NCBI GenBank assembly: GCA_031082125.1 | Contig: JAVHLM010000005.1 | Span: 222,617 to 286,616, forward strand | Source: Candidatus Eremiobacterota bacterium | GTDB taxonomy: Bacteria; Vulcanimicrobiota; CADAWZ01; Ess09-12 | Length of the DNA stretch: 64,000 nucleotides | Reading direction: 5' to 3' | In this document: in pieces, positions 1-8,870 of the stretch | Layout: each line of letters opens with the position of its first letter | Numbering within the stretch: the stretch's first letter is position 1 | Made by a program: the position numbers and the translations under genes | Notes under the pieces: generated by a model | What the model was told of the DNA's origin: nothing | The model's input: only the letters and a program-made list of their open reading frames with translations | Databases searched by the model: none

Positions 1-522
1 TATTTCCGCTGGATACTCTACTATTGCCTTCGCTCGGGCGACCATACGGGAAGCGGCACCTGCAGCCCTGATGTGCCGTCATCATCGCAGTATTTCTGTC
101 CTCATAAGCTCCTTATCAAGAAAGAGCTTTACTGGGAGGAAGACCTCCCCGATCACAAGGGCTATGAGCTCTCTTTTCTTACCTCGACAATCGTGAAGAA
201 TCATCTGACGCCCACCGACAGCCTCGCATCGGTCTCCACCCTCGAGGGGGCCTATGCCTCCTATGTGAAATCCAGTTATATCCTTGCAAGAAATGTGCTT
301 GTATTCGCCACGAACTACTGTGATCCCTCAACAGCCAGGGGTGATTTGAGCCTTGGCGCCCCGGAGCTTCAGTTCACCCTCCGGTGCTTCAAGGTGCTTG
401 AGTCAGGAATCTCTGTCAAGGACAATGCCCAGGATCTTTACGGGTTTCCTCCCACCTTGTCAGTCCAGATAAATTCCAAGGTCGTTCCCTATATCAACGA
501 GAGCTCTGCGGGAAGCAACTAG
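1..522 (+). CDS. C-terminal part of a pilin-like or PilW-like protein (5' end outside window)
   Basis: The reading frame is open from the first base to the TAG at 520-522, so the gene is cut by the window edge and its N-terminus is not visible. The visible 173 residues include several Cys and many Ser/Thr/Tyr and look like a beta-rich extracytoplasmic domain. It ends 29 bases before a PilX-like gene in the same direction. In type IV pilus minor-pilin clusters PilW-like and PilX-like genes are neighbours, so a minor pilin or pseudopilin is the best guess. This is inference from position; no family motif is visible. Confidence 0.55.
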   Translation, partial: YFRWILYYCLRSGDHTGSGTCSPDVPSSSQYFCPHKLLIKKELYWEEDLPDHKGYELSFLTSTIVKNHLTPTDSLASVSTLEGAYASYVKSSYILARNVLVFATNYCDPSTARGDLSLGAPELQFTLRCFKVLESGISVKDNAQDLYGFPPTLSVQINSKVVPYINESSAGSN

Positions 523-551
523 CGCGCCCGCATGGCAAGGAGGCGGTTCGG

Positions 552-2903
552 ATGAAGAAGAAATGGCAGGGAGTGGTGCTCATCACCACGATGCTCCTTC
601 TCTCCTTTATCATCATGATCGCCACGCTTCTTGTGGTGACGGGGAGAAATTCCATGAAGCTCGGTGCCAGCTACCGCGACAGGGAAAATGCCTTCTTTGC
701 GGCCGAGAGCGGCATCGCCTACGCGCAGAGGATGCTCCGGACCAACAAGAACTGGACCACCCAGGAAGTCTATGTCAATGATGCGGCAACCTATCCCTAT
801 GCTGACGGCGACAGCACCGGGAAGCTCGTGGTGACAAAAATCAGCACGGGCAGCTTCGCGGGGATCAAGGGGGTCATAGACGGGGGCAGCGAGTTCTATA
901 TCGCCTTCGGCCCCGGTAGCTCTGCTCCCTCGTCGCCTGTCCCCTATGATGCCTCCCAGGTGAGCGGCCCCTTTATCAGGTATTATTCCACCAACCATTT
1001 CACCACAGGCCTCACGTCATCACACTATTCCTATGCCTATACGGGGGGGACATGGAGGCCGTTCCGGGAGGTCCCTGCCGGCTATACCCATGTGATAGTC
1101 GAGGGGCGGTGCGGCAGCGTGGCCCGCTACGTGGAGGTTTTCCTGCAGAAGGATTTCAGCTCCGTCATTGACAGCGCCTTTATCGTGGGGCAGGACCTGG
1201 ATGTGGACCTCCAGGGAAGCCAGTACAAGTTCTGGGTCAATGACAAGTACGGCCAGGGTGTCAACGTGAGGAGCATGAACACCGTGAACGTCCATATCGG
1301 GAACAGCGCCGTCTCCGGCGGCAATTACATCTACCGCGTGGACGGCGGCTCCTCCATCACCTGCAACAACACCTACGTGAACAAGGGCCAGGTGACCGCC
1401 GGCCTCAACTATTACAACAGCGCCTTTTGGAATTACGGGGTGAAGGCGCAGAGCGTGAACAGCACCACGCAGGCCGAGCGGATGAACTCCATCAGGAGCG
1501 ACATCAACTGGGACAAGTTTTCCAATTCCTACCTGAGCGGCAATTCCTGGAAATCCTCGGTGAACGATTTCCTCCTCGCCGGCTCCTACATGTATCTTGA
1601 GAGCAAGACCACGCCGGGCACCTATAATCTCGCCTATGTCCCCTACCAGCCCCCGGTGAACGCCACGACCAACGAACTGGAATATTCCCAGCTCTTTGAA
1701 AAGCTCAACAACAACTCTCTCACGCCTGTTTATTATGACAGCGCGAACTGGCAGTATAACGGGGTGAATATCTATAACGGTGATTCCAAGCACCTTATTG
1801 TTTACAACGACAGCAAGGGAGGAGAGTATGAGTCCTCCAAGATGAGCAAGATAGATTACCTGGTCAAGATCAACGACGCCCCTGTAGGAGTAGCTTCTAC
1901 GCAGATCGACGGTGCCGACGCCTATGGATTTTATACCCTGGCGGCGAATTACTCGTCAGCGGCCGGCGGCTACACCTTTTCAGACACCACTCGCCCCAAG
2001 GTGGGCCTTGTTGATGATACCAAAACCGAGGATGTTTCGCCCAGCCTCATCACCATCGGAGACAGCTCCGTGAAGGGGAGCATCGTGGTGGAGGGGGAGA
2101 TTTCAGGGTCGGGGAGCATTCTCTCGAGCGGGAACCTCGTGTTCCAGGGAGAGAGCCAGCTTCAGCCCGGATCGGCGAGCGGCCTTGCCATGTACAGCAA
2201 GTCCGACATCCGCATCAAGGAGATATCGGGCGGCGACGTGGAAGCCGATGCCATCAACAGTGCCATCAAGACCTCATGGGCGGCCTATTCGAAATACTGC
2301 AACCAGCAGTATAACATAGGCATCGGGAATACCAAGGACACGCTGGCCACCATCACCAAGTGGCTCTCTGACACCAAGATGAACTCCGATCCCAACTTCT
2401 TCACTTCCGGCGGCAATTACAGCTTTACGCTGCCGAGCGGCAATTCTTATAACTGTAACGGCAAATCGGTCATTGACTACCTCAAGGCCTGTGAGTTCAG
2501 CGATACCGAGGCCAAGGAGCTCGTCAAGAGCTTCCTGCAGAAAAATTACTCTGATGCCTATACGGAGTCCACCTGGGGACTGTCAACACACTATTACAGG
2601 CTCACGCAGAGCGGCTTCCGCGACCTGAGCTTTTCTGACTGCGTCATCAAGGGGGTCATCGTGAGCGAGAGGGACCTCCGCGTCACTTCCGGCGGCGGCG
2701 CTCTTAAAGTGCAGGGCTTCCTGGTGACGTACGGGACCGATCCCATGTCCTCGAATCCACCGGGCTCCCAGGGGGGAAACCTCACGATTGCCGATTCCAA
2801 GGATGTCTCTTTCACCTATGACCCTGATTATCTGCAGACCCTTTTCCAGGGCCTCTCGGGGATAAACACCAAGAGGGCCTTCTGGAGCACGTGGACGCAG
2901 TAG
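552..2903 (+). CDS. PilX-like type IV pilus assembly/minor pilin protein, large
   Basis: A protein of 783 residues. The N-terminus has a short basic start (MKKKWQG), then a hydrophobic helix at about residues 8-28, then a region rich in Glu/Ala around AFFAAESGIAYAQRML. That matches the PilX N-terminal region, in which a Glu-Ser-Gly-containing helix follows the membrane helix. The remaining roughly 700 residues are rich in Gly, Ser, Asn and Tyr, as expected of a surface-exposed beta domain. Most PilX proteins are under 250 residues, so this is a giant version, perhaps a pilus tip or adhesin-like subunit. An AAGGAGG ribosome site at 537-543 fixes the ATG. It probably works with the PilB and PilC proteins encoded elsewhere in the window. 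Confidence 0.75.
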   Translation: MKKKWQGVVLITTMLLLSFIIMIATLLVVTGRNSMKLGASYRDRENAFFAAESGIAYAQRMLRTNKNWTTQEVYVNDAATYPYADGDSTGKLVVTKISTGSFAGIKGVIDGGSEFYIAFGPGSSAPSSPVPYDASQVSGPFIRYYSTNHFTTGLTSSHYSYAYTGGTWRPFREVPAGYTHVIVEGRCGSVARYVEVFLQKDFSSVIDSAFIVGQDLDVDLQGSQYKFWVNDKYGQGVNVRSMNTVNVHIGNSAVSGGNYIYRVDGGSSITCNNTYVNKGQVTAGLNYYNSAFWNYGVKAQSVNSTTQAERMNSIRSDINWDKFSNSYLSGNSWKSSVNDFLLAGSYMYLESKTTPGTYNLAYVPYQPPVNATTNELEYSQLFEKLNNNSLTPVYYDSANWQYNGVNIYNGDSKHLIVYNDSKGGEYESSKMSKIDYLVKINDAPVGVASTQIDGADAYGFYTLAANYSSAAGGYTFSDTTRPKVGLVDDTKTEDVSPSLITIGDSSVKGSIVVEGEISGSGSILSSGNLVFQGESQLQPGSASGLAMYSKSDIRIKEISGGDVEADAINSAIKTSWAAYSKYCNQQYNIGIGNTKDTLATITKWLSDTKMNSDPNFFTSGGNYSFTLPSGNSYNCNGKSVIDYLKACEFSDTEAKELVKSFLQKNYSDAYTESTWGLSTHYYRLTQSGFRDLSFSDCVIKGVIVSERDLRVTSGGGALKVQGFLVTYGTDPMSSNPPGSQGGNLTIADSKDVSFTYDPDYLQTLFQGLSGINTKRAFWSTWTQ

Positions 2904-2908
2904 GGAGC

Positions 2909-5716
2909 TCAGCGGTGGCATGAGATCGAGTGCAAAAGCACCTCGAGAGCTTCCGGGGCGCTGCCGGGGGCCCTTATCTCGGCAAGAAAGTAGAGACGGG
3001 CAGCGGGGCAGCGCCAGGTGAGGCTGAGCACCGGCTCTCCGGAAGAGTCCTCCAGCCGCCACGAGGCCTTGTGGCCTCCCATGGATATGGTGCCTTCTTT
3101 TTTGGTTTTTTTTCCCTTTTCCGGGAATGGTCCCGGGCCTGCAAAAACTTCAATGGTCTTTCCCTCTTTTTTCATCACCAGGACAGGCCTCAGCGTGGTG
3201 AGCTCAAAAAGGGGCTTTTCCTCTCTGCGGAACCTCTCGAGGGCGACAGACTGAAGGTATCCCTCGCGCTCAACGGTGATGCCGCTCTCCTTTTTTGCCG
3301 CGAGGGGCACTTCCTCCCAGGGCCCGCCCGTCACGATCATCGGGATAAAAAGCGGTTCCTTCCTCCCGGCAAGGAGCCCTGCCTGTATGGCTTTCTGAAA
3401 GCTCACATAGAGGGTGCGGGGCGCAAAAAATTCCACCTGGGGCCTGTCATCGGTATTGAGGGCCGTGCCCTCGCGGTAGCGTTTCATGGACTCCCCGTCA
3501 AGAATATAGGGAAAAAACAGGTCGCGGGGGCTTTTTATGCCGATCCTTGCAAGGTCTTCTGAAATCTCCCTGCTGTGGAGGCACTCTTTCATGCGGCAGT
3601 AATCAAAAGGCACCTCCTCATTGGATCCTATAAGGATGGTATCCCCTCCGAGATCCCAGAGGGACGACGAGGGAAAGACCGTGCTGAAAGTTGCCACGAG
3701 CATCCTGAAGAGCCGGGGCTCCATGTGATAGCCCTGGACCCACTGGCATGCTATTCCTCCCGGAGAGAGGCGTGAGCGCATCAGCTCGTAGCTCTCCCTG
3801 GTGAAGAGCGATGATGCCCCGGAAACCCAGGGATTCGAAGGCTCTGAAATGATGACGTCATAGTGTTCGTCTGTGGAAAGAAGGTGGTTTCTGCCGTCAT
3901 TTACCACTATCCTGAGGCGCCTGTCATCAAGGGCGTGATGATGGAAGTCGGAGAAGCACCGGGCAGCCTCCACCACCTCTGAGGAGATCTCAAGGCAGTC
4001 GAGACGCTCCAGGGGATGGGTCAGGGCCGAGCCAAGGGTAATGCCGCTTCCCATGCCTATCAGGAGGGCCTTCCGGGGCTGGCGGTGAAGGAGGAGGGGC
4101 AGGTGCCCTATTGTAATCTGTGTTTTCAGGTCCGCTTCGAAGGTGGAGGCGTCAACCTTGCCGTTCACCTTCAGCACGAGGTCTTTTCCTTCTCTTATCA
4201 CTGCCACGGTGGCGTCCCGTCCCTCACGGAAATAGGCGAACTTCAGTCCCGCCGCATACTGGCTGAGGGTGATCCTTCTCTCTCTCAGTTGAGCGGAAAT
4301 CCGGTAAGGGGCATAATACACTCCCGTGGTGAACACTGCCCTGTCGATGCCGGAAAGAAAAAGCGTCCCCAGCGCCGCCGCAAGGGTGAGGGTGCCGATG
4401 AGGATCGCCTTCTGTTTTTCCCGGGTGTCAGGGCTTATGGCGATGAGGGCAAGCCCTGTGAGTATGTTGAGAGACAAGGTGAGTATGAGGGCGTTTTGAA
4501 TGCCCCACAAAGGTATCATAAGAAAGCCTCCTGCAAAAGCTCCCGCGATTGCGCCCGCCGTGTTCACCGCGTACACCGTGCCGATTGAAGTGCCGAGTCT
4601 CTTCGGTTCCCTCCCATGAATGACTGCCGCGAGGGGAAAGGCGGCACCGGCGCAGAGCGTGGGAGGAAGCATCAAGAGGAGCGCTCCCAGAAATTTCAAC
4701 GCCATATGGAGAGCCCATGCCGAGGGAGTGTGGTGATAGAGGGAGAGAAAAAAGGAGGGGAGGCTGTTGATAAGGGGAAAGCCCCCGAGGACCGCAAAGC
4801 CCACCGCCACTTCTAGAACGGCGAAGGCAAGAAAGGGTCTTCTCAGCCTTTTAATGCAGCGCGCCATGAGGGCGCTTCCCAGGGCAATGCCTGCAAGAAA
4901 TGCGGTGAGCATGGTGCTCATGCCGTAGACAGTGTTCCCGAAAATCATTCCCAGAAGCCTGGTCCAGATATTCTCATAAATGAGGGAAGTAAAGCCTGCG
5001 ATGGCAAACCCCGCCATGAAGGCGCCATGGGCAGGCCATGGCAGTTCATGGCGCTCCTCATCTCCCGGACAGTGCTCTTCCTGATGTTCTCCTGCCTCTT
5101 GTGCCGGGAATCTGAGGATGATGACTCCCAGAAATATGAGGAGGTTTGCCAGGGCGGCTGCGGTGAGCGTCATCTGGACGCCTCCGTACGGGATGGCGAT
5201 AAAGCCTGCTGCAAAAGCTCCTGCCACGGCTCCCGCCGTATTGAGGGCGTAGAGGGTTCCCCCGGTGAAGCCGATATTTTCTCTCTTCTCAGTGAAAAAG
5301 CGGGTCACAAGAGGCAGGGTGGCCCCCATAAGCGATGAGGGGACAAGGAGCACCATAAAGCAGACAAGGATCCTCAGGGGAAGGAAACCATCTTGTGCCA
5401 GCGGAGGCAGGGCATGGAGGTAGAGGTTCTCGGCAGCCCCGAGGATTGCCGGCAGCAGGAGCATATAGATGCCCAGAATCCCCTCGATGCAGCCGTAGAT
5501 GAAAAGAGGCCTGGAGCTTCTGTCGGCCGCCTTCCCCGCAAAGAAGCTCCCCAGGGCAAGGCCTGTCATAAAGACAGTGAGGACGGTGCTGACGGCATAT
5601 ACGGTGCTCCCTATAATGAGAAGAAGGAGGCGTGTCCAGACCACCTCGTACACGAGGCCCAGGGCTCCCGACAGGAAGAAGAAGAGCACGATGCCACGGC
5701 CGGCTCTCAGGCTCAT
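2909..5716 (-). CDS. Fused membrane transporter-like/spermidine synthase-like protein
   Basis: A protein of 935 residues. Residues 1-455 form a polytopic membrane region of two homologous halves: residues 20-57 and 244-281 share the pattern YE-x2-WTRLL...G-x-TVY...LTxF-x-G-x-ALGS. Residues 500-740 form a spermidine/spermine synthase-type Rossmann domain with a SAM-binding loop (GMGSGIT, 554-560), an acidic residue in CLEISSEV, and ISEPSNPWVSG at about 623-633. A beta-rich C-terminal tail follows. Such membrane-fused PABS proteins are widespread in bacteria but their substrate is usually unknown, and polyamine synthesis should not be assumed. The gene ends 5 bases from the convergent PilX-like gene. 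A GAGGTGAC ribosome site precedes the ATG, and a good promoter lies at 5739-5767. Confidence 0.85.
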   Translation of the reverse strand: MSLRAGRGIVLFFFLSGALGLVYEVVWTRLLLLIIGSTVYAVSTVLTVFMTGLALGSFFAGKAADRSSRPLFIYGCIEGILGIYMLLLPAILGAAENLYLHALPPLAQDGFLPLRILVCFMVLLVPSSLMGATLPLVTRFFTEKRENIGFTGGTLYALNTAGAVAGAFAAGFIAIPYGGVQMTLTAAALANLLIFLGVIILRFPAQEAGEHQEEHCPGDEERHELPWPAHGAFMAGFAIAGFTSLIYENIWTRLLGMIFGNTVYGMSTMLTAFLAGIALGSALMARCIKRLRRPFLAFAVLEVAVGFAVLGGFPLINSLPSFFLSLYHHTPSAWALHMALKFLGALLLMLPPTLCAGAAFPLAAVIHGREPKRLGTSIGTVYAVNTAGAIAGAFAGGFLMIPLWGIQNALILTLSLNILTGLALIAISPDTREKQKAILIGTLTLAAALGTLFLSGIDRAVFTTGVYYAPYRISAQLRERRITLSQYAAGLKFAYFREGRDATVAVIREGKDLVLKVNGKVDASTFEADLKTQITIGHLPLLLHRQPRKALLIGMGSGITLGSALTHPLERLDCLEISSEVVEAARCFSDFHHHALDDRRLRIVVNDGRNHLLSTDEHYDVIISEPSNPWVSGASSLFTRESYELMRSRLSPGGIACQWVQGYHMEPRLFRMLVATFSTVFPSSSLWDLGGDTILIGSNEEVPFDYCRMKECLHSREISEDLARIGIKSPRDLFFPYILDGESMKRYREGTALNTDDRPQVEFFAPRTLYVSFQKAIQAGLLAGRKEPLFIPMIVTGGPWEEVPLAAKKESGITVEREGYLQSVALERFRREEKPLFELTTLRPVLVMKKEGKTIEVFAGPGPFPEKGKKTKKEGTISMGGHKASWRLEDSSGEPVLSLTWRCPAARLYFLAEIRAPGSAPEALEVLLHSISCHR

Positions 5717-5738
5717 TGGGGCGTCACCTCATTTATCC

Positions 5739-5767
5739 ACTATAGCCTTTTTATGACGCTCCGTCAA
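5739..5767 (-). promoter_or_regulatory. Sigma70-type promoter for the spermidine synthase-like gene
   Basis: On the minus strand TTGACG (5767-5762) is followed after 17 bases by TATAGT (5744-5739). The box lies 23 bases before the ATG at 5716, so the leader is short. Confidence 0.7.
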
Positions 5768-5816
5768 TGACCGGCCCCGAGGAGGGATTTTTGCCGCGGG
5801 GGGGTAACTTCTCTCT

Positions 5817-6065
5817 ATGCGTACTGTCCATATCTTCAGAGATGAAGCCCCTGGCGATTCGGTATGGATCGTGAGGCTTCTTGTCGCCGCCGGAATGGCG
5901 GACAGCAAGAGAGAGGCCCGCCAGCTCATCTCCAGGGGCATGGTCAAAGTGGACGGGCAGAAGGTCACTTCCTCCTCTCTCGAGGTGGAGATTGGGAAGG
6001 GAGTCGTGGTGGAAAGGTATCCCGATGAAGGAGTCCTGATGCTTTTCGAGGAGGGTGTGCCATGA
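5817..6065 (+). CDS. S4-domain RNA-binding protein (small, stand-alone)
   Basis: An 82-residue protein made almost wholly of one S4 domain. The typical pattern is seen at residues 21-50: LLVAAGMADSKREARQLI followed by SRGMVKVDGQKV. S4 domains bind structured RNA. This one is closest in look to the C-terminal S4 module of tyrosyl-tRNA synthetase, but no synthetase core lies upstream, so it is either a small stand-alone S4 protein or a descendant of a TyrS tail. Its stop overlaps the ATG of the next gene (ATGA at 6062-6065), so translation is probably coupled to the membrane glycosyltransferase-like gene. The ribosome site is weak. Confidence 0.75.
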   Translation: MRTVHIFRDEAPGDSVWIVRLLVAAGMADSKREARQLISRGMVKVDGQKVTSSSLEVEIGKGVVVERYPDEGVLMLFEEGVP

Positions 6066-8410
6066 AACGCCTCCTTTACGGGGGAGTGCTTTTTCTTTTT
6101 GTGCTTTTTGCAGGGGCGAAGAAGATCCTGGACTATGATATCTTCGGCCATATCGCCGCCGGGAAGGCTCTCACGGAGTTCGGCTTCATGGACAGGGACA
6201 TTTTCACCTTCACCTTCCAGGGGAAGCCCTGGGCCAATATTTACTGGCTTTTCCAGATCGCGGCGTACCATGTGCACTCGCTGGCCGGCTTCACCGGTAT
6301 CGTCATCGCCAAGATTCTTGGCGCCGGTCTTCTGATGCTCTTTCTCTACCTCGCCTGCAAAAACAGGGTCGGCGGCAGGGACAGGGAGCTCTGGCCCGTG
6401 TTTCTCCCTCTTCTTCTGCTGGGATTCCTTGTCGTGTCGCTCCGCGTGGTGGAAAGGCCTCACCTGGTCGGCCTGGTCCTTGTGGCTTTTTATCTTTATG
6501 TGCTTGGCCTCCCTCCGGGAAGGCTCTTTCGCAGGGCTCTTCTTTGTATCCCCTTTCTCCAGGTGCTCTGGGTGAACATGCATGGATCCTTTATTGAAGG
6601 GCCCTTGCTCGTGGCGGTTTTTCTCATCGAGGAATACGGGGGAGAGGCGCGCAATGCCCTGGGAAGCGGCACTCCCTTAAGGGAGGCCCTTGTGAGCCCT
6701 CTCAGGAGGGGAACGAGGGCTTTCAGCCTTCTCATACTTTTCATAGTGGTGGCTCTGGTGAACTTCATCTCCCCCCTGTGGCAGTGGACCTATGGGATAA
6801 TCGGCCTTTTCCGCGCCGAGGAGGTGATTTCCCTGGGCAGGATTGCCGAGTGGATTCCTTATACCCTGAGCATTGATGCCTCCGACATGGGCCTCTCGTT
6901 TTTCAGGCGAAGGGAGAACCTTGTGCTTTTATTCACGCTCCTCTGGGTCATCGGCGCCTCCGCCCGCCCCGGGAGGCTGAGGCTTTCCGACATGCTTCTT
7001 TTCATTGCCGGCTTTTCCGCTTTCATCATGCACAGCCGCTTCGTCAGTGATTTTGCCCTCTTTCTCACGCCTTCCCTTGTGGTGTGCTGGTGCTCCTGTT
7101 ATGAAGGCCACACGAGGGCGGCAAGGACGCTGCTGGCGGCCTTTCTTATTGCAGGTACCTTCCTTTTCTCTTTCTTCTGGGCGCGAAGCGCCATTGCCAG
7201 CAGGGATCTCGGCTTCACCGTAAAGAAATCACGCTTCTCTTACGGTGCAGTGCAATTCATGGAGGCGCACCGCCTCGGGGGGAATATATTCAACCTTTAC
7301 AGCCAGGGCTATTTTCTTGAATATGCCCTTTATCCCCGGGTGAAGGTTTTCATCGACGGGAGGCCGGTCATACTTTTCAACCCCGCCTTCTTCTTCATCT
7401 ACGGCATGGCCGTGGCCGGCGAGAAATTTTCCCTGATAGAAAAGAGCTATCCCTTTGATATGGTCCTCATCGACAGGGATTCCCCTCTCTTTCGGAAGCT
7501 CATCGCGGGGAGCGACTGGAAGCTTGTTTATGTGGAGTCAGCGGGAGGCCTTTTCATCAAGAGTTCTTCTCCCCTCAGGGATGTGAGGAATTACCGGATC
7601 AACTGGATAAGCGGCGAGGTGCTCAATATGGCGCCCCGGGACCGGAGCGAGCAGATAAGGCTCATTGAGGAGCTCCTTGCCTGTTATCAGGAAAACGGCC
7701 ACCTGCTTTACATGCTTTCCCAGCTCTATTGGCAGCAAAAGGACACGGGGAAAGCCCTTGCCCTCCTGGACAGGATGCGGGAGGCCGATCCCGATGATGT
7801 AAGGGGGTACATAAGAAAGGCTGATTATCTCATGGCTCTCGGGAGAAACAATGAGGCATCAAAGCTTCTTGCGGCTGCCCTGTGGATTTTCCCCGATCAT
7901 CCGTTGCTTCTCCTCAGGCAGAGCGCATGCTATGCCCGGGAGGAGCGTTATGGGGCAGCGTACAGGCTCATGGCCACCTACATGAGCCTGTACCGTGACG
8001 TGCCCAGTGTCGAAGCCTATACTTCCATGGGGATGCTCTCCATCAGGGCCCGCCATGACGGGAAGAAAGCCATTGAATATTTTACCATTGCCCTTTACCA
8101 TGCGGGGAGCCCCGACGAAGAAGTGCAGGCTCTCTTCAACCTTGCATCGGCCTACGATTACTGCGCTCTCTACAATGATGAGATAAAGATCTATGCAGAG
8201 ATCCTTACGACGCGCCCCCGCAATGCCGAGGCCATGATGAGGCTCGGCGACGCCCTTGTGGCAAAGGGCGAGAGGGAAAAAGGGATTGAGACCTATATGG
8301 CGGTTTGCAGGAGCGCCGACGCAAAGTGGGCGCCGCGGGCGGAAGAGGCTTTAAGGCGGATGGGGATTTCGGTCGAGAGGGAAAAGCGCGGCGGGGGAAG
8401 CCCGCCATAA
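6062..8410 (+). CDS. GT-C-like polytopic membrane protein with C-terminal TPR repeats
   Basis: A protein of 782 residues. The first 390 or so hold about ten hydrophobic segments. Near the N-terminus, DYDIFGHIAAGKALTEFGF, then DIFTFTFQGKPW and IYWLFQ, match the D-x-H-x-x-x-G / DxFSFT-x-G-x-PW pattern seen in many GT-C-like bacterial membrane proteins of unknown sugar specificity. Residues from about 520 to the end are alpha-helical with TPR-like spacing (for example LLYMLSQLYWQQKDTGKALALL). It is likely an envelope glycosyltransferase or related lipid-linked sugar enzyme; the substrate cannot be read from sequence. Start overlaps the S4 gene, and a bidirectional terminator follows at 8426-8460. 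Confidence 0.7.
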   Translation: MKRLLYGGVLFLFVLFAGAKKILDYDIFGHIAAGKALTEFGFMDRDIFTFTFQGKPWANIYWLFQIAAYHVHSLAGFTGIVIAKILGAGLLMLFLYLACKNRVGGRDRELWPVFLPLLLLGFLVVSLRVVERPHLVGLVLVAFYLYVLGLPPGRLFRRALLCIPFLQVLWVNMHGSFIEGPLLVAVFLIEEYGGEARNALGSGTPLREALVSPLRRGTRAFSLLILFIVVALVNFISPLWQWTYGIIGLFRAEEVISLGRIAEWIPYTLSIDASDMGLSFFRRRENLVLLFTLLWVIGASARPGRLRLSDMLLFIAGFSAFIMHSRFVSDFALFLTPSLVVCWCSCYEGHTRAARTLLAAFLIAGTFLFSFFWARSAIASRDLGFTVKKSRFSYGAVQFMEAHRLGGNIFNLYSQGYFLEYALYPRVKVFIDGRPVILFNPAFFFIYGMAVAGEKFSLIEKSYPFDMVLIDRDSPLFRKLIAGSDWKLVYVESAGGLFIKSSSPLRDVRNYRINWISGEVLNMAPRDRSEQIRLIEELLACYQENGHLLYMLSQLYWQQKDTGKALALLDRMREADPDDVRGYIRKADYLMALGRNNEASKLLAAALWIFPDHPLLLLRQSACYAREERYGAAYRLMATYMSLYRDVPSVEAYTSMGMLSIRARHDGKKAIEYFTIALYHAGSPDEEVQALFNLASAYDYCALYNDEIKIYAEILTTRPRNAEAMMRLGDALVAKGEREKGIETYMAVCRSADAKWAPRAEEALRRMGISVEREKRGGGSPP

Positions 8411-8425
8411 GGGGCCTGTGGAGAA

Positions 8426-8460
8426 AACAAAAAAGGAATGGGAGCCATTCCTTTTTTGTT
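8426..8460. terminator. Bidirectional rho-independent terminator
   Basis: A perfect 16-bp inverted repeat (8426-8441 and 8445-8460) with a 3-base loop GAG. The outer part of each arm is A-rich or T-rich, so it gives a hairpin plus T-run in both directions. It separates the convergent TPR membrane protein gene and rpmB. Confidence 0.9.
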
Positions 8461-8478
8461 TCAGGGTCCGGTCCGGTG

Positions 8479-8679
8479 CTACGAGGGAAGGTTTGTCTCC
8501 TTGAGGCGCGATGTCCTCAGGCACCGTGTGCATATTCTGATGGTCCGCTTTGAGCCCTTGTGATAAGCTGTTATTTTTTGAAGGTTCGGGAGCCACCTGC
8601 GGCGGGTTCTTCTGTTGGAATGGCTCACCTTGTTGCCGCTTATCGGGCCTTTCCCGCATACTTGACATAACGCTGCCAT
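8479..8679 (-). CDS. rpmB: 50S ribosomal protein L28
   Basis: A 66-residue basic protein with the L28 signature: [20 protein letters not shown], then RRWLPNLQ, and a second CxxC-like pair near ICTRCLRT. It keeps both Cys pairs (CxxC at 6-9 and near 50), so it is the zinc-binding form. L28 is part of the large ribosomal subunit. A very strong GGAGGAGGAAT ribosome site precedes the ATG, and a sigma70 promoter lies upstream at 8737-8765. It is transcribed alone toward the shared terminator. Confidence 0.95.
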   Translation of the reverse strand: MAALCQVCGKGPISGNKVSHSNRRTRRRWLPNLQKITAYHKGSKRTIRICTRCLRTSRLKETNLPS

Positions 8680-8736
8680 AGCGATTCCTCCTCCGGTGAA
8701 TGGATGGTTTCCTTTCTTTCAATGGAAAGCTTAGAT

Positions 8737-8765
8737 ATTTTAGCATAAAACGGCAAAGTGTGCAA
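8737..8765 (-). promoter_or_regulatory. Sigma70-type promoter for rpmB
   Basis: On the minus strand TTGCAC (8765-8760) and TAAAAT (8742-8737) are spaced by 17 bases, about 58 bases before the rpmB start. Confidence 0.65.
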
Positions 8766-8870
8766 GTCCTTCGGAAAAATTTGCCGCCGCCTCCAGGAGG
8801 GCAAGAGGATAAGCGGCAATCCGCGGTGAAAAGCCATGAACACATACCGTACCGGTAAAGCAGGCGGCAG

